From Edaphobacter aggregans (GTDB lineage Bacteria; Acidobacteriota; Terriglobia; Terriglobales; Acidobacteriaceae): 44,354 bases of DNA. Shown here piece after piece: positions 32,824 through 42,183 of the stretch; position 1 is the first letter of the stretch; every line of letters starts with the position of its first letter. Location of the stretch: assembly GCA_022736715.1 (NCBI GenBank), contig DZDJ01000001.1, forward strand, positions 65,749-110,102. The letters run 5' to 3'. The notes beneath the pieces were generated by a model. It saw only the letters and a program-made list of their open reading frames with translations. It was not told the DNA's origin and did not search any database. The position numbers and the translations under genes are program-made.

Positions 32824-34319
32824 CGCAGGAAGCTACAGTAGCCGGTAAGCGCGCGCGCGTACGCCGGATGAGACTCGGTAGCAGGATCGAGTCACAGTTT
32901 TTTGTTCGCCCATCGGTCACCGGCATTGCATGGGCATTTGTAGATGTTTTGACGGTGGCAGTAGCTGCCATCATAGCTTTGCGGTTGCGCATTGACGTTC
33001 CACCCTACGCCCAACAGGTAGCTTTACCGTATGTAATTCATTCCGCGCCGAATGTGCTGACTTTGTATCTGGGGTGGTTTGCATTTTGCCTGATTTTCCT
33101 GACGCGCTCCTACGGGATTTATAGCCCGATTCAGCATCGCAGTGGCCTGCATGAGCAACGCATGACGGTGCAGGCGTGCCTGATTGCCGGGCTGTTGCTT
33201 TGCGGTGCGCTGTATCTTTCGCGAGCGGAAGTAGTTTCCCGTATTGTGATTGCGGTTACGATTGTGCTGACATGCGTGTTGCTGTGCTTCCGCCGCGCGG
33301 TTTGGCGGCTGATGGTGTACAAGCGCTACGAGCAGGGGATTGATACCCGAAATGTCCTGATTGTTGGTTCCGGCCGAGTAGGCCAGGCGCTGCGGCACCA
33401 CTTGGATTCCATGAACCATCTGGGCTTCCGCTTCAAGGGCTATATTGCGGTCTCGCCGGAGGAGTTGGGACAGGAAGACCGTGACATTGTGGGCGATATT
33501 CGCAATATTCTTCCCGTGGCGCGCGCTTTGTTTGTGGATGAGATTTTTCTGTCTGTACCTTACGACCGGAATGCAGTCATGAATCTGGTGGAGGAGGCGA
33601 GATCCGTCGGAATTGATATTCGCGTGGTTCCCGATCTTTACGACGGTCTGGCGTGGAGTGCGCAGGTAGAGTATGTTGGCCAGTTTCCCACGATCCCGCT
33701 GCACCGGCGCGAGTTTCCGATTGCGGCATACATGGCCAAGCGGACGCTCGATCTGCTTTTTTCGTCGCTGGCGCTGCTGTTGCTCTCTCCGCTGATGCTG
33801 CTGATTGCAGTTGCCATCCGGCTGGATTCACCCGGGCCGGTGCTTTATCGGGCCAGGCGAATCGGCCGCAAGGGGCGCACCTTCCACTGCTTCAAGTTCC
33901 GCACGATGGTGCAGAATGCTGACCGATTGAAGGCAGAGCTGGAGCACATGAACGAGCGCGATGGCATTCTTTTCAAGATCGTCAACGATCCGCGCATTAC
34001 GCGGGTGGGTGCCATCCTGCGCAGATACTCACTGGACGAGCTTCCGCAGTTCTACAACGTTCTGCTGGGGGATATGAGCCTGGTGGGGCCGCGGCCTCCG
34101 ATTGCCAGCGAAGTGGAGCAGTATGACCTGAAGCATCTGCGTCGGCTGGACGTGCTGCCGGGGATTACGGGTCTGTGGCAGGTGGAAGCGCGTCAGGACC
34201 CCTCCTTCGACAGTTATATTTCGCTGGACACGGCGTATGTCGAGAACTGGACACTGTGGCTCGACCTGAAGATCCTTGTCCGCACCTTTGGTGTGGTGCT
34301 GGGCGGAACGGGAAGTTAG
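32805..34319 (+). CDS. Polyprenyl glycosylphosphotransferase (exopolysaccharide initiation)
   Basis: 504-residue inner-membrane enzyme that transfers a sugar-1-phosphate from a nucleotide sugar to undecaprenyl phosphate, starting polysaccharide synthesis (WbaP/WcaJ/EpsB type). N-terminal membrane helices lie at about residues 44-165, then a CoA-binding-like Rossmann domain (VLIVGSGRVGQAL), another membrane segment (LDLLFSSLALLLLSPLML), then the catalytic domain with KFRTM and LDELPQFYNVLLGDMSLVGPRP. The sugar is unknown, and no other polysaccharide gene is in the window. The start follows GGAGG at 32790-32794. nadE begins 55 bases later. Confidence 0.94.
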   Translation: MATPNLTQEATVAGKRARVRRMRLGSRIESQFFVRPSVTGIAWAFVDVLTVAVAAIIALRLRIDVPPYAQQVALPYVIHSAPNVLTLYLGWFAFCLIFLTRSYGIYSPIQHRSGLHEQRMTVQACLIAGLLLCGALYLSRAEVVSRIVIAVTIVLTCVLLCFRRAVWRLMVYKRYEQGIDTRNVLIVGSGRVGQALRHHLDSMNHLGFRFKGYIAVSPEELGQEDRDIVGDIRNILPVARALFVDEIFLSVPYDRNAVMNLVEEARSVGIDIRVVPDLYDGLAWSAQVEYVGQFPTIPLHRREFPIAAYMAKRTLDLLFSSLALLLLSPLMLLIAVAIRLDSPGPVLYRARRIGRKGRTFHCFKFRTMVQNADRLKAELEHMNERDGILFKIVNDPRITRVGAILRRYSLDELPQFYNVLLGDMSLVGPRPPIASEVEQYDLKHLRRLDVLPGITGLWQVEARQDPSFDSYISLDTAYVENWTLWLDLKILVRTFGVVLGGTGS

Positions 34320-34374
34320 CAGAGTCATCGGCAGGCAGCCGCATCCACAGGCGGCAGCTTGCTAAACTGAACAT

Positions 34375-36036
34375 GTGAAGCTAGCGCTGGCCCAGATCAA
34401 TCCGACCGTTGGCGATTTCAGCGGCAATACCCGGAAAATCATTGACTTTGCCAAAGAGGCTGCAGGGCGGGGAGCAGAACTGGTTCTGTTTCCTGAACTT
34501 GCTGTCTGCGGTTATCCCCCGGCAGACTTTCTGGAAAAAGATGCGTTTCTCTTGCAGGCACAGCGCTCCGTGCTGGAGATTGCCACGGCGACGAAGGAGA
34601 TTTCGGCTGCTGTTTTGTGCGGTTCGGTCACTCCATCGCCACAAGCCGAAGGCAAGCGCGTGCACAACACGGCCGTGTTGATGGCGCACGGCCGCATTCT
34701 GATGGAACAGCACAAGATGCTGCTGCCGTTCTACGATGTTTTTGATGAGCAGCGCTACTTTGAGCCCGCTGCAGGCCAGCAGATCTTCTCTCTTGATGGA
34801 CAACCACTGGCCATCACAATTTGTGAGGATGCCTGGAACGACAAGGAGTTCTGGCGCAGCCGCCGCTATCAGATGGATCCGATTGCATCTTTAATGCAGG
34901 GAGCGCCGGATGCCGCTCCGTTGCTGGTGAATATTTCAGCGTCGCCGTACTGGCAGGGCAAGCGGCAGTTACGCGCCGAAATGCTGTCGGCACTGGCGCA
35001 ACGCTATCGGACGACGGTGGCACTGGTGAACCAGGTCGGCGGCAATGACAGCCTGATTTTTGACGGCAGTTCAATGGTGATTGGGCCGGATGGCCAGGTT
35101 ATTGCGCAGGCGCGGTCCTTTGCGGAAGATCTGATGATTGTCGACACCGCAGCTTCCATCCCGGTTCCTGTCGACGTTGCCCCGGCAGAAGAGGAAATTG
35201 CTGCAACGTATGATGCGCTGGTGCTGGGCACGCGGGATTACGTGCGCAAATGTGGTTTTTCTAAGGCACTGGTGGCGCTGAGCGGAGGCATTGATTCCGC
35301 ACTGGTTGCTGCCATTGCGGTGGATGCGCTGGGTAAGGACAACGTGATGGGCATTGGCATGCCGAGCCAGTATTCGTCGCAGGGCTCGGTGGATGACAGC
35401 CGTTCGCTGGCGGAGCATCTCGGCATCCACTATGAGGTGATGCCGATCCGCGACATCTTTGAACGGGCCATGACAGCGCTTCAGCCGTTGTTTGCCGGAT
35501 CACCGTCTGGATTGGCGGAAGAGAATCTGCAATCGCGGATTCGCGGTGTTCTGATGATGGCCTTATCGAATAAATTTTCTTCACTGGTCTTAACGACCGG
35601 GAACAAGTCGGAGATGTCCACTGGCTACTGCACGTTGTACGGGGACATGGTTGGGGCGCTGGCGGTGATTGGGGATGTGTTCAAGACGCGCGTCTACCAG
35701 TTGAGCCATTATGTGAACCGCGAGCGCGAGGTGATTCCCACGGCAACGCTGACGAAGCCGCCGTCGGCGGAATTGCGTCCGGACCAGAAGGATACGGACT
35801 CACTGCCTCCCTACGAAGTGCTGGATCCAATTCTGGAGGCCTATGTGGAGCGTTACGGGTCCGCCGAACAGATTGCCTTTTCGCAACAACTCGATATAGA
35901 GCTGGTCAGTTCTGTGCTGAAACTGGTGGAACGGAGTGAATACAAGCGCCAGCAGGCGGCCCCGGTTCTGAAAGTGACCCGCAAGTCTTTTGGCACTGGC
36001 CGCAGGTTCCCGATTGCGGTGAAGGTGCAGGTTTGA
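34375..36036 (+). CDS. nadE: Glutamine-hydrolysing NAD+ synthase
   Basis: Converts nicotinic acid adenine dinucleotide to NAD using ATP and glutamine. 553 residues. The N-terminal nitrilase-type glutaminase has Glu in FPELAVCGYPPADFL, Lys in EQHKMLLPFYDVFDEQRYF and Cys in TICEDAW. The C-terminal synthetase has the P-loop ALSGGIDSALVAAI and TGNKSEMSTGYCTLYGD. The start is GTG at 34375 (MKLALAQINPTVGDF); no ATG gives the conserved N-terminus. Confidence 0.96.
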   Translation: MKLALAQINPTVGDFSGNTRKIIDFAKEAAGRGAELVLFPELAVCGYPPADFLEKDAFLLQAQRSVLEIATATKEISAAVLCGSVTPSPQAEGKRVHNTAVLMAHGRILMEQHKMLLPFYDVFDEQRYFEPAAGQQIFSLDGQPLAITICEDAWNDKEFWRSRRYQMDPIASLMQGAPDAAPLLVNISASPYWQGKRQLRAEMLSALAQRYRTTVALVNQVGGNDSLIFDGSSMVIGPDGQVIAQARSFAEDLMIVDTAASIPVPVDVAPAEEEIAATYDALVLGTRDYVRKCGFSKALVALSGGIDSALVAAIAVDALGKDNVMGIGMPSQYSSQGSVDDSRSLAEHLGIHYEVMPIRDIFERAMTALQPLFAGSPSGLAEENLQSRIRGVLMMALSNKFSSLVLTTGNKSEMSTGYCTLYGDMVGALAVIGDVFKTRVYQLSHYVNREREVIPTATLTKPPSAELRPDQKDTDSLPPYEVLDPILEAYVERYGSAEQIAFSQQLDIELVSSVLKLVERSEYKRQQAAPVLKVTRKSFGTGRRFPIAVKVQV

Positions 36037-36221
36037 GCGGGCAAAGCTCTGCGCCAGACCGTGCGTGGTTGTAGAATGGTTTCCCATAGGTGCAGAAGTT
36101 CTCACGCAGGCGTCTGAAGGAATAGCCACTGCGGATTCGATTCCGTGGTGGCAGAAAAAGCTCATCATTTCACGGTATTTGGTTTGCTGCGTCAGGCGGC
36201 TGCCAGAAGGAAAGTAGATTC

Positions 36222-37262
36222 ATGACATTGAAGTCTCTTATTGTGTACGCAGCGGCAGCTGCAGTGATTACAACGGGCGCAGTTGCGCATGGTCAGGCTA
36301 CGGCTGCTTCAGCGGCTCCAACTCCTCAGGTGGCACCAACGGCACCAGCGCCGCAACTGAGTGATGTGAACCCATTTCCGGCTCCCGACCCCAAGAATTT
36401 CACGGCCACTACGCCAACGGTCGCCACGGTCAACAGCTTTCTGAAGCAGCTTTGGGGGTATGACCCGAACCGCCAATGGCAGGTGGAGGCGATTCTGAAA
36501 ACTCCAGCCGCAGGCGTAAGCAGGGTAATTGTCTATGTGGCAGAAAAGGGCAGTGCCAATAGTAAGCCTTCCGGGACGGAGTTCTACGTGCTGCCGGATG
36601 GCAAGCACGCCATTGCCGGAAAGGTAGTGCCATTCGGCGCCACTCCATTTGCAGATGCCCGTAAGACCCTGCAGGAGAGTGCGGATGGCCCTGCCCGTGG
36701 AGCAGAGAGCAAGGACCTGATGCTGGTGGAGTTTAGTGATATGGAGTGCCCGCACTGCAAGGAGTCGCAGTCGACGATGAAGCAGCTCGGGAAGGACTTT
36801 CCGGGCGCGCGGATTGTGTATGAGAATTTTCCGCTGGCATCGCTGCATCCCGCCGCCTTCAAGGCTGCGGCCTATGGTGTGTGCATTGCGCAGAAGAGCG
36901 ATGCTGCCTTCTTCCAATATGTGCAGGCCGTGTTTGACACACAGGACCAACTGGTAACCGCGCCGGACCAGACTCTGAATAATGCGGCCACCAAGGCCGG
37001 CCAGGATTCGGCCGCCATTGCCACCTGCGCGGCAACGCAGGCCACCAAGGATGCGGTCGATGCCTCGGTAAAGCTGGGACAGGACCTGGATGTGAATTCG
37101 ACGCCGACCCTCTTTGTGAACGGCCGTCCGCTGCCGATCGCAGGCATTCCATACTCGACGCTGAAGCAGATCATCAACTTCCAGGCTATTCAGGATGGCG
37201 TAAGCACGGGCGCACCGGCAACAGCATCAACGGCTGCACCCGCGCTGCAACCGTTGAAGTAA
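36222..37262 (+). CDS. Exported DsbA-like thioredoxin-fold oxidoreductase
   Basis: 346 residues. A signal peptide (SLIVYAAAAAVITTGAVAHGQA) precedes an Ala/Pro-rich segment to about residue 50. Next is a domain of unknown type (60-160) and a DsbA-like thioredoxin domain with CPHC at 176-179 (SDMECPHCKES), and the cis-proline region NSTPTLFVNGRPLPI near 300. The protein is about 130 residues longer than plain DsbA owing to the N-terminal extension. It probably forms or shuffles disulfides in the periplasm. It is followed by a strong bidirectional terminator. Confidence 0.9.
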   Translation: MTLKSLIVYAAAAAVITTGAVAHGQATAASAAPTPQVAPTAPAPQLSDVNPFPAPDPKNFTATTPTVATVNSFLKQLWGYDPNRQWQVEAILKTPAAGVSRVIVYVAEKGSANSKPSGTEFYVLPDGKHAIAGKVVPFGATPFADARKTLQESADGPARGAESKDLMLVEFSDMECPHCKESQSTMKQLGKDFPGARIVYENFPLASLHPAAFKAAAYGVCIAQKSDAAFFQYVQAVFDTQDQLVTAPDQTLNNAATKAGQDSAAIATCAATQATKDAVDASVKLGQDLDVNSTPTLFVNGRPLPIAGIPYSTLKQIINFQAIQDGVSTGAPATASTAAPALQPLK

Positions 37263-37281
37263 TCTCGTACGAGCTGAAACC

Positions 37282-37316
37282 AGAAGAGGGACGAGCATTA
37301 TGCTCGTCCCTCTTCT
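37282..37316. terminator. Strong bidirectional terminator
   Basis: Sixteen perfect base pairs (AGAAGAGGGACGAGCA / TGCTCGTCCCTCTTCT) around a 3-base loop, between the DsbA-like gene and the convergent TonB-dependent receptor gene. T-richness flanks the stem in the plus direction. Confidence 0.75.
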
Positions 37317-37330
37317 TATTGTTGGTTTGG

Positions 37331-40192
37331 TCAGAAGCTGAAGGCGGCCTGCAGAAAGAAACGCCGGGAGGCAGCATTGGTAGAAAAGATGCCGCCTGCC
37401 AGTTTGTTGGATTCTCCAAAGAAGTTGGACGTCAGTGTTCCAACTGGCGTGCCGTAGTTGATGTTGTTGAACAGGTTCAGTGCGTGCGCGCTGAAGACCA
37501 GCGCATATTTGCGCGGCAACGTTGCAGGGCCGCCCATGCCATGCGGACCGCCGGGGCCAATGCCGAAGTGTCCGCCATGTCGACCGCCGCCGCCACCCGG
37601 AGGTCCTCCACCGGCAGTGGCGCCACCCTTCTTCACACGCGGGCCGACGCCAAAGGCGCGCGAAATGCGCAGGTTAGCGCTGAAATTGCTGGGGCCGCGC
37701 TCATAGTTGATGGGGACAATGGTTTGTCCGGCAATCGGGTCCGTATCGAAATTGCCATACTTGGTGCGTACGACGCTGGGACGGCTCAGGTCAGTCGCAA
37801 AGGCGGGGCGGTCGTTGTAGATGGAATCGCCGTTGTTGTCCTGCCCTGTAGTGATGTTGAACGGTGCGCCGGAGTTATAGATGATGAACGGGTTGAAGGT
37901 GATTGCCAGCGGCAACTGGAGATTACCAATTGCGATGATGCGGTTGCGGCGGTCAAAGCTGGCAGTTCCGTAGTCCTGTGAGATGTTGTATGAATTGGAG
38001 ACGAAGGAGCCTGCTCCGGCAGCATCTGCTTTGGCGTAGTTCAGAATATAGAACGCGAAGAAAGAGAAGCGGCGGCTGGCCTGCATCCGGATATTGGCGA
38101 TGAACTGGTTCTGCCTGTAGACACCCTCCGAGGCGTACTGGTAGATATTTCCCTGAGTGGGGATCGGGCGTGCGCCGCCATCGGCTGGGTCAGGGGCATT
38201 GGCATTGAGGGAAAGATATTCGTGCACGCCACGTGAGTTGAGATACGTCAGCGCCAGTGTTGTGTGCTTGTTCAACTGTCGCTCCAGTGTGGCGCCAAAC
38301 TGCATGGTGTAGGCAGCATGCAGGCTGGGAGCAAGCTGGTATATCGTTGGACTCTGTGCTTCCAGATCGCTTTGTGGCGGACTGCTGTTGGGGTAGAATT
38401 CCGGACTGGCAACAATGTATTCCGTCTGCGTTATGCCGTTCTGCCGTTCCGCCTGCAGAATGTTGCCAGAGGTGAAGCGGGCATAGAAGACCCCATAGCC
38501 TGCACGCAACACCGTCTTCGGCGTCTGGGTCCCATGCTGGCCAATGCCCCAGGCAATCGCCAGCCGGGGCGCAAAGTTGGCCTTGTTCCTGATGCCGGAC
38601 TGCGATTCAAAACGCAGTCCGTAGCTCAGCGTGAAGTTGGGTCTCGCTTTCCAGTCATCCTCGGCATACAGGCCCACGTCCGCATAGCTGAGCCTGGCAA
38701 CGGGGCTGCCCTGCGTCACGTTGTACTGGCTGGCTCCGCTGGTAGTTGTACTTCCGCTTTGCAGTGCTTGCTCTGCAGCCTGATACGCCTGAATGGAATT
38801 GAAGACGTACTGGCCGTTGTAACCGGCGTTCGAATAGTTGGAGTCACGGTTGGCGCGCAGACGGCCGCCAAAACGGATGAAGTTGTTTTTCAGCTGGATG
38901 GAGGTGTAGTTCTGCAGCTCGTAATTGTCTTCCGCATCGCGCGAGTTGCCATTATTGCTGCCGCCACCGTTGAAAGAGCCCTGCACGCTCACCGTGGGGG
39001 AATTGTTCTGCGCAAATACATTATCGCGCTCGCGCCGATACTGGAAGCGCGTTTCATTAATGATGCGGTCGTTGATGATCTGGGTATCGCTGATCTGCAG
39101 TGTATTTTCTGTGTCGTCCGTGGTTGCGGCCTGCGATGACAGATTGAAGCCGCCTACACCGCTGTTTTCCTGGTTGGAGTTGGTGTACTGGTAGCGGACA
39201 GTGAGCGTATTGTTTTGCCCCAGTTGCAGATCGACCCGTGGGCTGAACATGGTCAGGTGGCGAGGGCTGGGAACGGCCTCTGTGTAGTTGTCGTTGATGG
39301 TGAGATCGGGATTCAGGTACGAAGTGCTGATGATATTGTCATCGGCAATGTTGCGTCGGCTCGCAGTAAAGAAGAACGATGCGTTCTTGTTGATAGGGCC
39401 GCTGACGTAGCCGAAGTATTGCAGCGTGTTGTATGGCGGCAGATTGGTCTTCACAAATGGGTTGGCCGTGTTCAGGCCAGAGGTGTTGGCGCTGGTCTGG
39501 AACTGGCCGTGGAACTTGTCAGTACCCGGTTTGGTGAAAATCTCAATGCGGCCATAGCCCAGCTTGTCGTACTCGGCCGAGAAGGGGTTCCGGTTGATGC
39601 GAATTTCGCGGATAGCGGACTTCGGCGGTAATTGCCCGCCGGTAAAGCCGTCAATGTAAATCTGCCCGCCGTTCGGGCCAGCCGCAGGGCCGGCAAGCGC
39701 CTGCAATTCATCCGAAAGCTCGTCCGGATCGTCGGAGAGAGCATCCAGGTCCTTGCCTTTGATAACCATAGCGTTGGCATTGTTGTCCGGGCTGGTATCC
39801 AGCGTGGTTTCCTGATCGGTAACAACGACCTGCTGCGTTTGCGTCTGAATCTGCAGGCTCACATTCTGAGTCAGTGATTTCGGACCATCAATCGTCACGC
39901 TCTTTTGATAAGGGGTAAATCCCGCGGCCTGCACACGGAGCGTATAAGTTCCCGGAGCTACATCGCGGATGGCGAAGGTGCCATCCCCGCTGGCAACGGC
40001 AGACCTGGGCGCACCCTTCGTGGGTGTCAGCGTAACGGCTGCGCCCGGAATGACTGCTCCTGTTGGATCCGCTACATGGCCGCGCACCACATTGGTGGCG
40101 CTTTGCTGCGCAAGCAGGCTGCTTCCAGCGAAAATGAGGACAAGCAAGGCGAAACAGGGACAAAATTTCTTATGAGAAGTACAAATCAGCAT
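37331..40192 (-). CDS. TonB-dependent receptor with carboxypeptidase-regulatory-like domain
   Basis: 953-residue outer-membrane beta-barrel. The signal peptide (FALLVLIFAGSSLLAQ) is followed by a carboxypeptidase-regulatory-like beta-sandwich (RGHVADPTGAVIPGAAVTLT, about residues 37-115), then a plug-like segment (LSDELQALAGPAAGPNGGQIYIDGF) and a long barrel ending in AAFSF with a terminal Phe. An Oar-like architecture typical of Acidobacteria. A Gly/His/Pro-rich insert lies at about residues 854-888 (37529-37633). The ligand is unknown. The DUF5666-like gene lies 51 bases upstream on the same strand, so both are probably one transcript. Confidence 0.93.
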   Translation of the reverse strand: MLICTSHKKFCPCFALLVLIFAGSSLLAQQSATNVVRGHVADPTGAVIPGAAVTLTPTKGAPRSAVASGDGTFAIRDVAPGTYTLRVQAAGFTPYQKSVTIDGPKSLTQNVSLQIQTQTQQVVVTDQETTLDTSPDNNANAMVIKGKDLDALSDDPDELSDELQALAGPAAGPNGGQIYIDGFTGGQLPPKSAIREIRINRNPFSAEYDKLGYGRIEIFTKPGTDKFHGQFQTSANTSGLNTANPFVKTNLPPYNTLQYFGYVSGPINKNASFFFTASRRNIADDNIISTSYLNPDLTINDNYTEAVPSPRHLTMFSPRVDLQLGQNNTLTVRYQYTNSNQENSGVGGFNLSSQAATTDDTENTLQISDTQIINDRIINETRFQYRRERDNVFAQNNSPTVSVQGSFNGGGSNNGNSRDAEDNYELQNYTSIQLKNNFIRFGGRLRANRDSNYSNAGYNGQYVFNSIQAYQAAEQALQSGSTTTSGASQYNVTQGSPVARLSYADVGLYAEDDWKARPNFTLSYGLRFESQSGIRNKANFAPRLAIAWGIGQHGTQTPKTVLRAGYGVFYARFTSGNILQAERQNGITQTEYIVASPEFYPNSSPPQSDLEAQSPTIYQLAPSLHAAYTMQFGATLERQLNKHTTLALTYLNSRGVHEYLSLNANAPDPADGGARPIPTQGNIYQYASEGVYRQNQFIANIRMQASRRFSFFAFYILNYAKADAAGAGSFVSNSYNISQDYGTASFDRRNRIIAIGNLQLPLAITFNPFIIYNSGAPFNITTGQDNNGDSIYNDRPAFATDLSRPSVVRTKYGNFDTDPIAGQTIVPINYERGPSNFSANLRISRAFGVGPRVKKGGATAGGGPPGGGGGRHGGHFGIGPGGPHGMGGPATLPRKYALVFSAHALNLFNNINYGTPVGTLTSNFFGESNKLAGGIFSTNAASRRFFLQAAFSF

Positions 40193-40243
40193 TATGACTC
40201 CGGTTACGGTATGAATCGAAATTGGTTCTGCTCGCCAGCGGTC

Positions 40244-41431
40244 CTATTGCTGGTCCGCTGGCATGTTTGCGCCAAGGCCCCAGGCAGAGAGCGAGGCCGG
40301 CCCGCTGTTCCTGGGCGTGGCGGAAAGAATTGGCTCTACGCCAGCAAGAACAGTGATGGCGGTCTCCTGCGAAGCACCTTCGTTCTGGGTGGCGACGATC
40401 ATGACAGCATCGCCTTTCTTCAGGTCTTTCAGCATAATGACGGGGGTTCTGCTAATTGCCTGCGACAGCCCCATCGAGGCAGAGCCTGGTTGCTCCTGAG
40501 CTGCCTTAGCATTGGATGCGTTGGCTTCCTGCTGAGCTGCTTTCGCTTCGCCTTTGAAGCGCTTGGCAAACATTTCTGCCATGTGATCCGGCAGTTTGTG
40601 CAGAGTGGTGTTGGAGGTCACGGTGATGGTCCGGGTCTTTCTGGTCGCAAGATCCCGGACCTTCAAAGTGTTGTTGGCTGCGTCAACTGACTCAACCGTT
40701 CCGGCAACATTGCGAAAAGTCCCGCTGACGATCTCCTCTGCTGCCATCTCTGTTCCAGCCGCGTTTTTTGTTCCGCGGGCGCGAAGCTGGTCACCGGGGT
40801 GCACCCCGGCAAAGGCGCTGGGTTTGGAATCCTTGAACTCGACCGAGTCGGCAGCGTAGCGCCGGAAAGTTGTCTTCGGCGAAACCTCCAGGATGAGCTT
40901 GCCTGAACCGGCTGCGCTTTGCGTGGACAGGGTGATGGTGTTATTGGAGGTGTCCACGGAACTGACCAGCCCACCCACTCCGCGCTTCTGCCAGTCCACT
41001 TCTTCCTGCTGCTGGTGCTGCTGAATATCGGCCTGCTTCATCACAATTACGATCGGGGCCATGAGGGAGTTGGGCGCGTCGCCCGGACGAAGCCGAACGA
41101 GGACGCGGTCACCGACAGAAATATTTTGTAATGTGGCCGGAGTAGCGGTCTTCAGATCCATACTGCCGGGCTGCATCTGCAGAATCCGGGCAGTGTCGGG
41201 AACCTCAGCCGAGATCACATCTCCATGGTCGGGCGCGATTGTCAGGGTTGTTCCGGAAATCGCCTTTACTGTCCCTACGGCGCGCATGGGGGCGGACGCC
41301 CCGGAGGCCTGTGCCGCTCCTGGATGCCGTCCCGCGGCCTGCAATGGGGAGGCGGATACCACCAGGAAAGCTGTCGCCACAAGCACAACCAAAAAATTCC
41401 TCGAAAATGGCACTGCCGCTTGCTTTTGCAT
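40244..41431 (-). CDS. Exported DUF5666-like repeat protein
   Basis: 395 residues from ATG 41431, which follows AGAGGAG; a longer frame to 41518 is rejected because its added residues lack a signal peptide. The signal peptide (FLVVLVATAFLVVSASPLQA) is followed by three small beta-barrel-like units, each starting with a G-x-V-x-x-(I/V)-x pattern: VGTVKAISGTTLTIAP, GGLVSSVDTSNNTITLS and AGTVESVDAANNTLKV. This is the DUF5666 style. The C-terminal third is Ala/Lys/Gln-rich then hydrophobic. It sits immediately upstream of the TonB-dependent receptor. Function unknown. Confidence 0.82.
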   Translation of the reverse strand: MQKQAAVPFSRNFLVVLVATAFLVVSASPLQAAGRHPGAAQASGASAPMRAVGTVKAISGTTLTIAPDHGDVISAEVPDTARILQMQPGSMDLKTATPATLQNISVGDRVLVRLRPGDAPNSLMAPIVIVMKQADIQQHQQQEEVDWQKRGVGGLVSSVDTSNNTITLSTQSAAGSGKLILEVSPKTTFRRYAADSVEFKDSKPSAFAGVHPGDQLRARGTKNAAGTEMAAEEIVSGTFRNVAGTVESVDAANNTLKVRDLATRKTRTITVTSNTTLHKLPDHMAEMFAKRFKGEAKAAQQEANASNAKAAQEQPGSASMGLSQAISRTPVIMLKDLKKGDAVMIVATQNEGASQETAITVLAGVEPILSATPRNSGPASLSAWGLGANMPADQQ

Positions 41432-41882
41432 TGTGTGACATTCTCCTCTTATCACTGGCGCTCCTGGTGCGGTGGCTGGTAAAAAAAGGGCCAACCGCTT
41501 CGCAGTGCCTGCTTTCAATGAACTGAATCTGCGCCCCTTTGGAAATACGAACCGGATCAGGAAAAGTTTCGTTTAAGGTGCGCCAGTCCTATGATCCGGG
41601 TGGTGCAGATGGCTTGCTGGGAGAGTTTTTCTGAGTGCAGCGCGGGCCTCTCCTTTTGTGGTGTGGCGGCTCAGGGAGCCTGCATGAGTATGGGTGTAAA
41701 TTGCTCATTTAAAATGATATTTTCGTTCTCCGGCTGGGTGTTTGCAGGTGATGTAAATTTGATTTTTCATTAAAAAATCCCTATAATCGTTACTTTGTGG
41801 CATCTCTCCCATGGCGCACCTTGTGGAGCCGGGCGCCAAATGGCACAAAAGCAGATCACTCAGCAAAAGGACAACACACTAC
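41432..41882. other. 451-base intergenic region between divergent genes
   Basis: Shared upstream region of the DUF5666-like gene (minus) and the 75-aa gene (plus). It contains a near-consensus plus-strand promoter at 41759-41787. A 60-codon open frame at 41591-41773 is Cys-rich, lacks a ribosome site and is likely spurious. I found no convincing minus-strand promoter. Confidence 0.6.
41759..41787 (+). promoter_or_regulatory. Near-consensus sigma-70 promoter
   Basis: TTGATT at 41759-41764 and TATAAT at 41782-41787 with 17 bases between. Transcription would start near 41794, about 90 bases before the ATG at 41883. The best-formed promoter in the window. Confidence 0.72.
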
Positions 41883-42110
41883 ATGGCAAAGCGTCGTGGA
41901 AATCCAAATTGGGGAAAGCCGGAGCCGATCGGACCTGTGGTTCCTACTGTTACTTCGTTTGAGCAAGTGGTGAAGGAATTCAAGTTGACGCCGGATCAAT
42001 ATGTTCGCTCAACGCGTCTGCGCGAATGGGCCCGCCGGAACAAAAACTCCAAGTACATCCCAGAGGCACTGCTGGAGGCCTGGGGTTTTGAGATTGAGTC
42101 AACACTCTAA
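41883..42110 (+). CDS. 75-residue conserved-looking orphan protein
   Basis: Starts MAKRRGNPNWGKPEP, then a helical region SFEQVVKEFKLTPDQYV and a basic segment RLREWARRNKNSKYIPEALLEAW. No enzymatic motif. The Arg/Lys-rich segment and compact size suggest a nucleic-acid or ribosome contact, but this is inference. ATG 41883 follows AAAAGGA at 41865-41871; an in-frame ATG at 41811 lacks a ribosome site and adds a non-conserved-looking leader. It has a near-consensus promoter upstream and an intrinsic terminator downstream, so it is a single-gene, probably well-expressed unit. I recall similar proteins in other Acidobacteria but cannot verify this here. Confidence 0.68.
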   Translation: MAKRRGNPNWGKPEPIGPVVPTVTSFEQVVKEFKLTPDQYVRSTRLREWARRNKNSKYIPEALLEAWGFEIESTL

Positions 42111-42146
42111 GTTCGGACCGAATCAGCTTCTGGTTATGGTAAAGAG

Positions 42147-42183
42147 AATGCCGTTCCTTAAATGTGGACGGCGTTTTCTTTTG
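42147..42183 (+). terminator. Rho-independent terminator of the 75-aa gene
   Basis: Stem AATGCCGT (42147-42154) pairs with ACGGCGTT (42168-42175), 8 base pairs including one T-G, followed by TTCTTTT. A classic intrinsic terminator. Confidence 0.78.

Noticed and set aside
41591-41773. 60-codon Cys-rich open frame in the gap before the 75-aa gene
   Set aside because: No ribosome binding site, no recognisable composition, and it overlaps the predicted promoter of the next gene.
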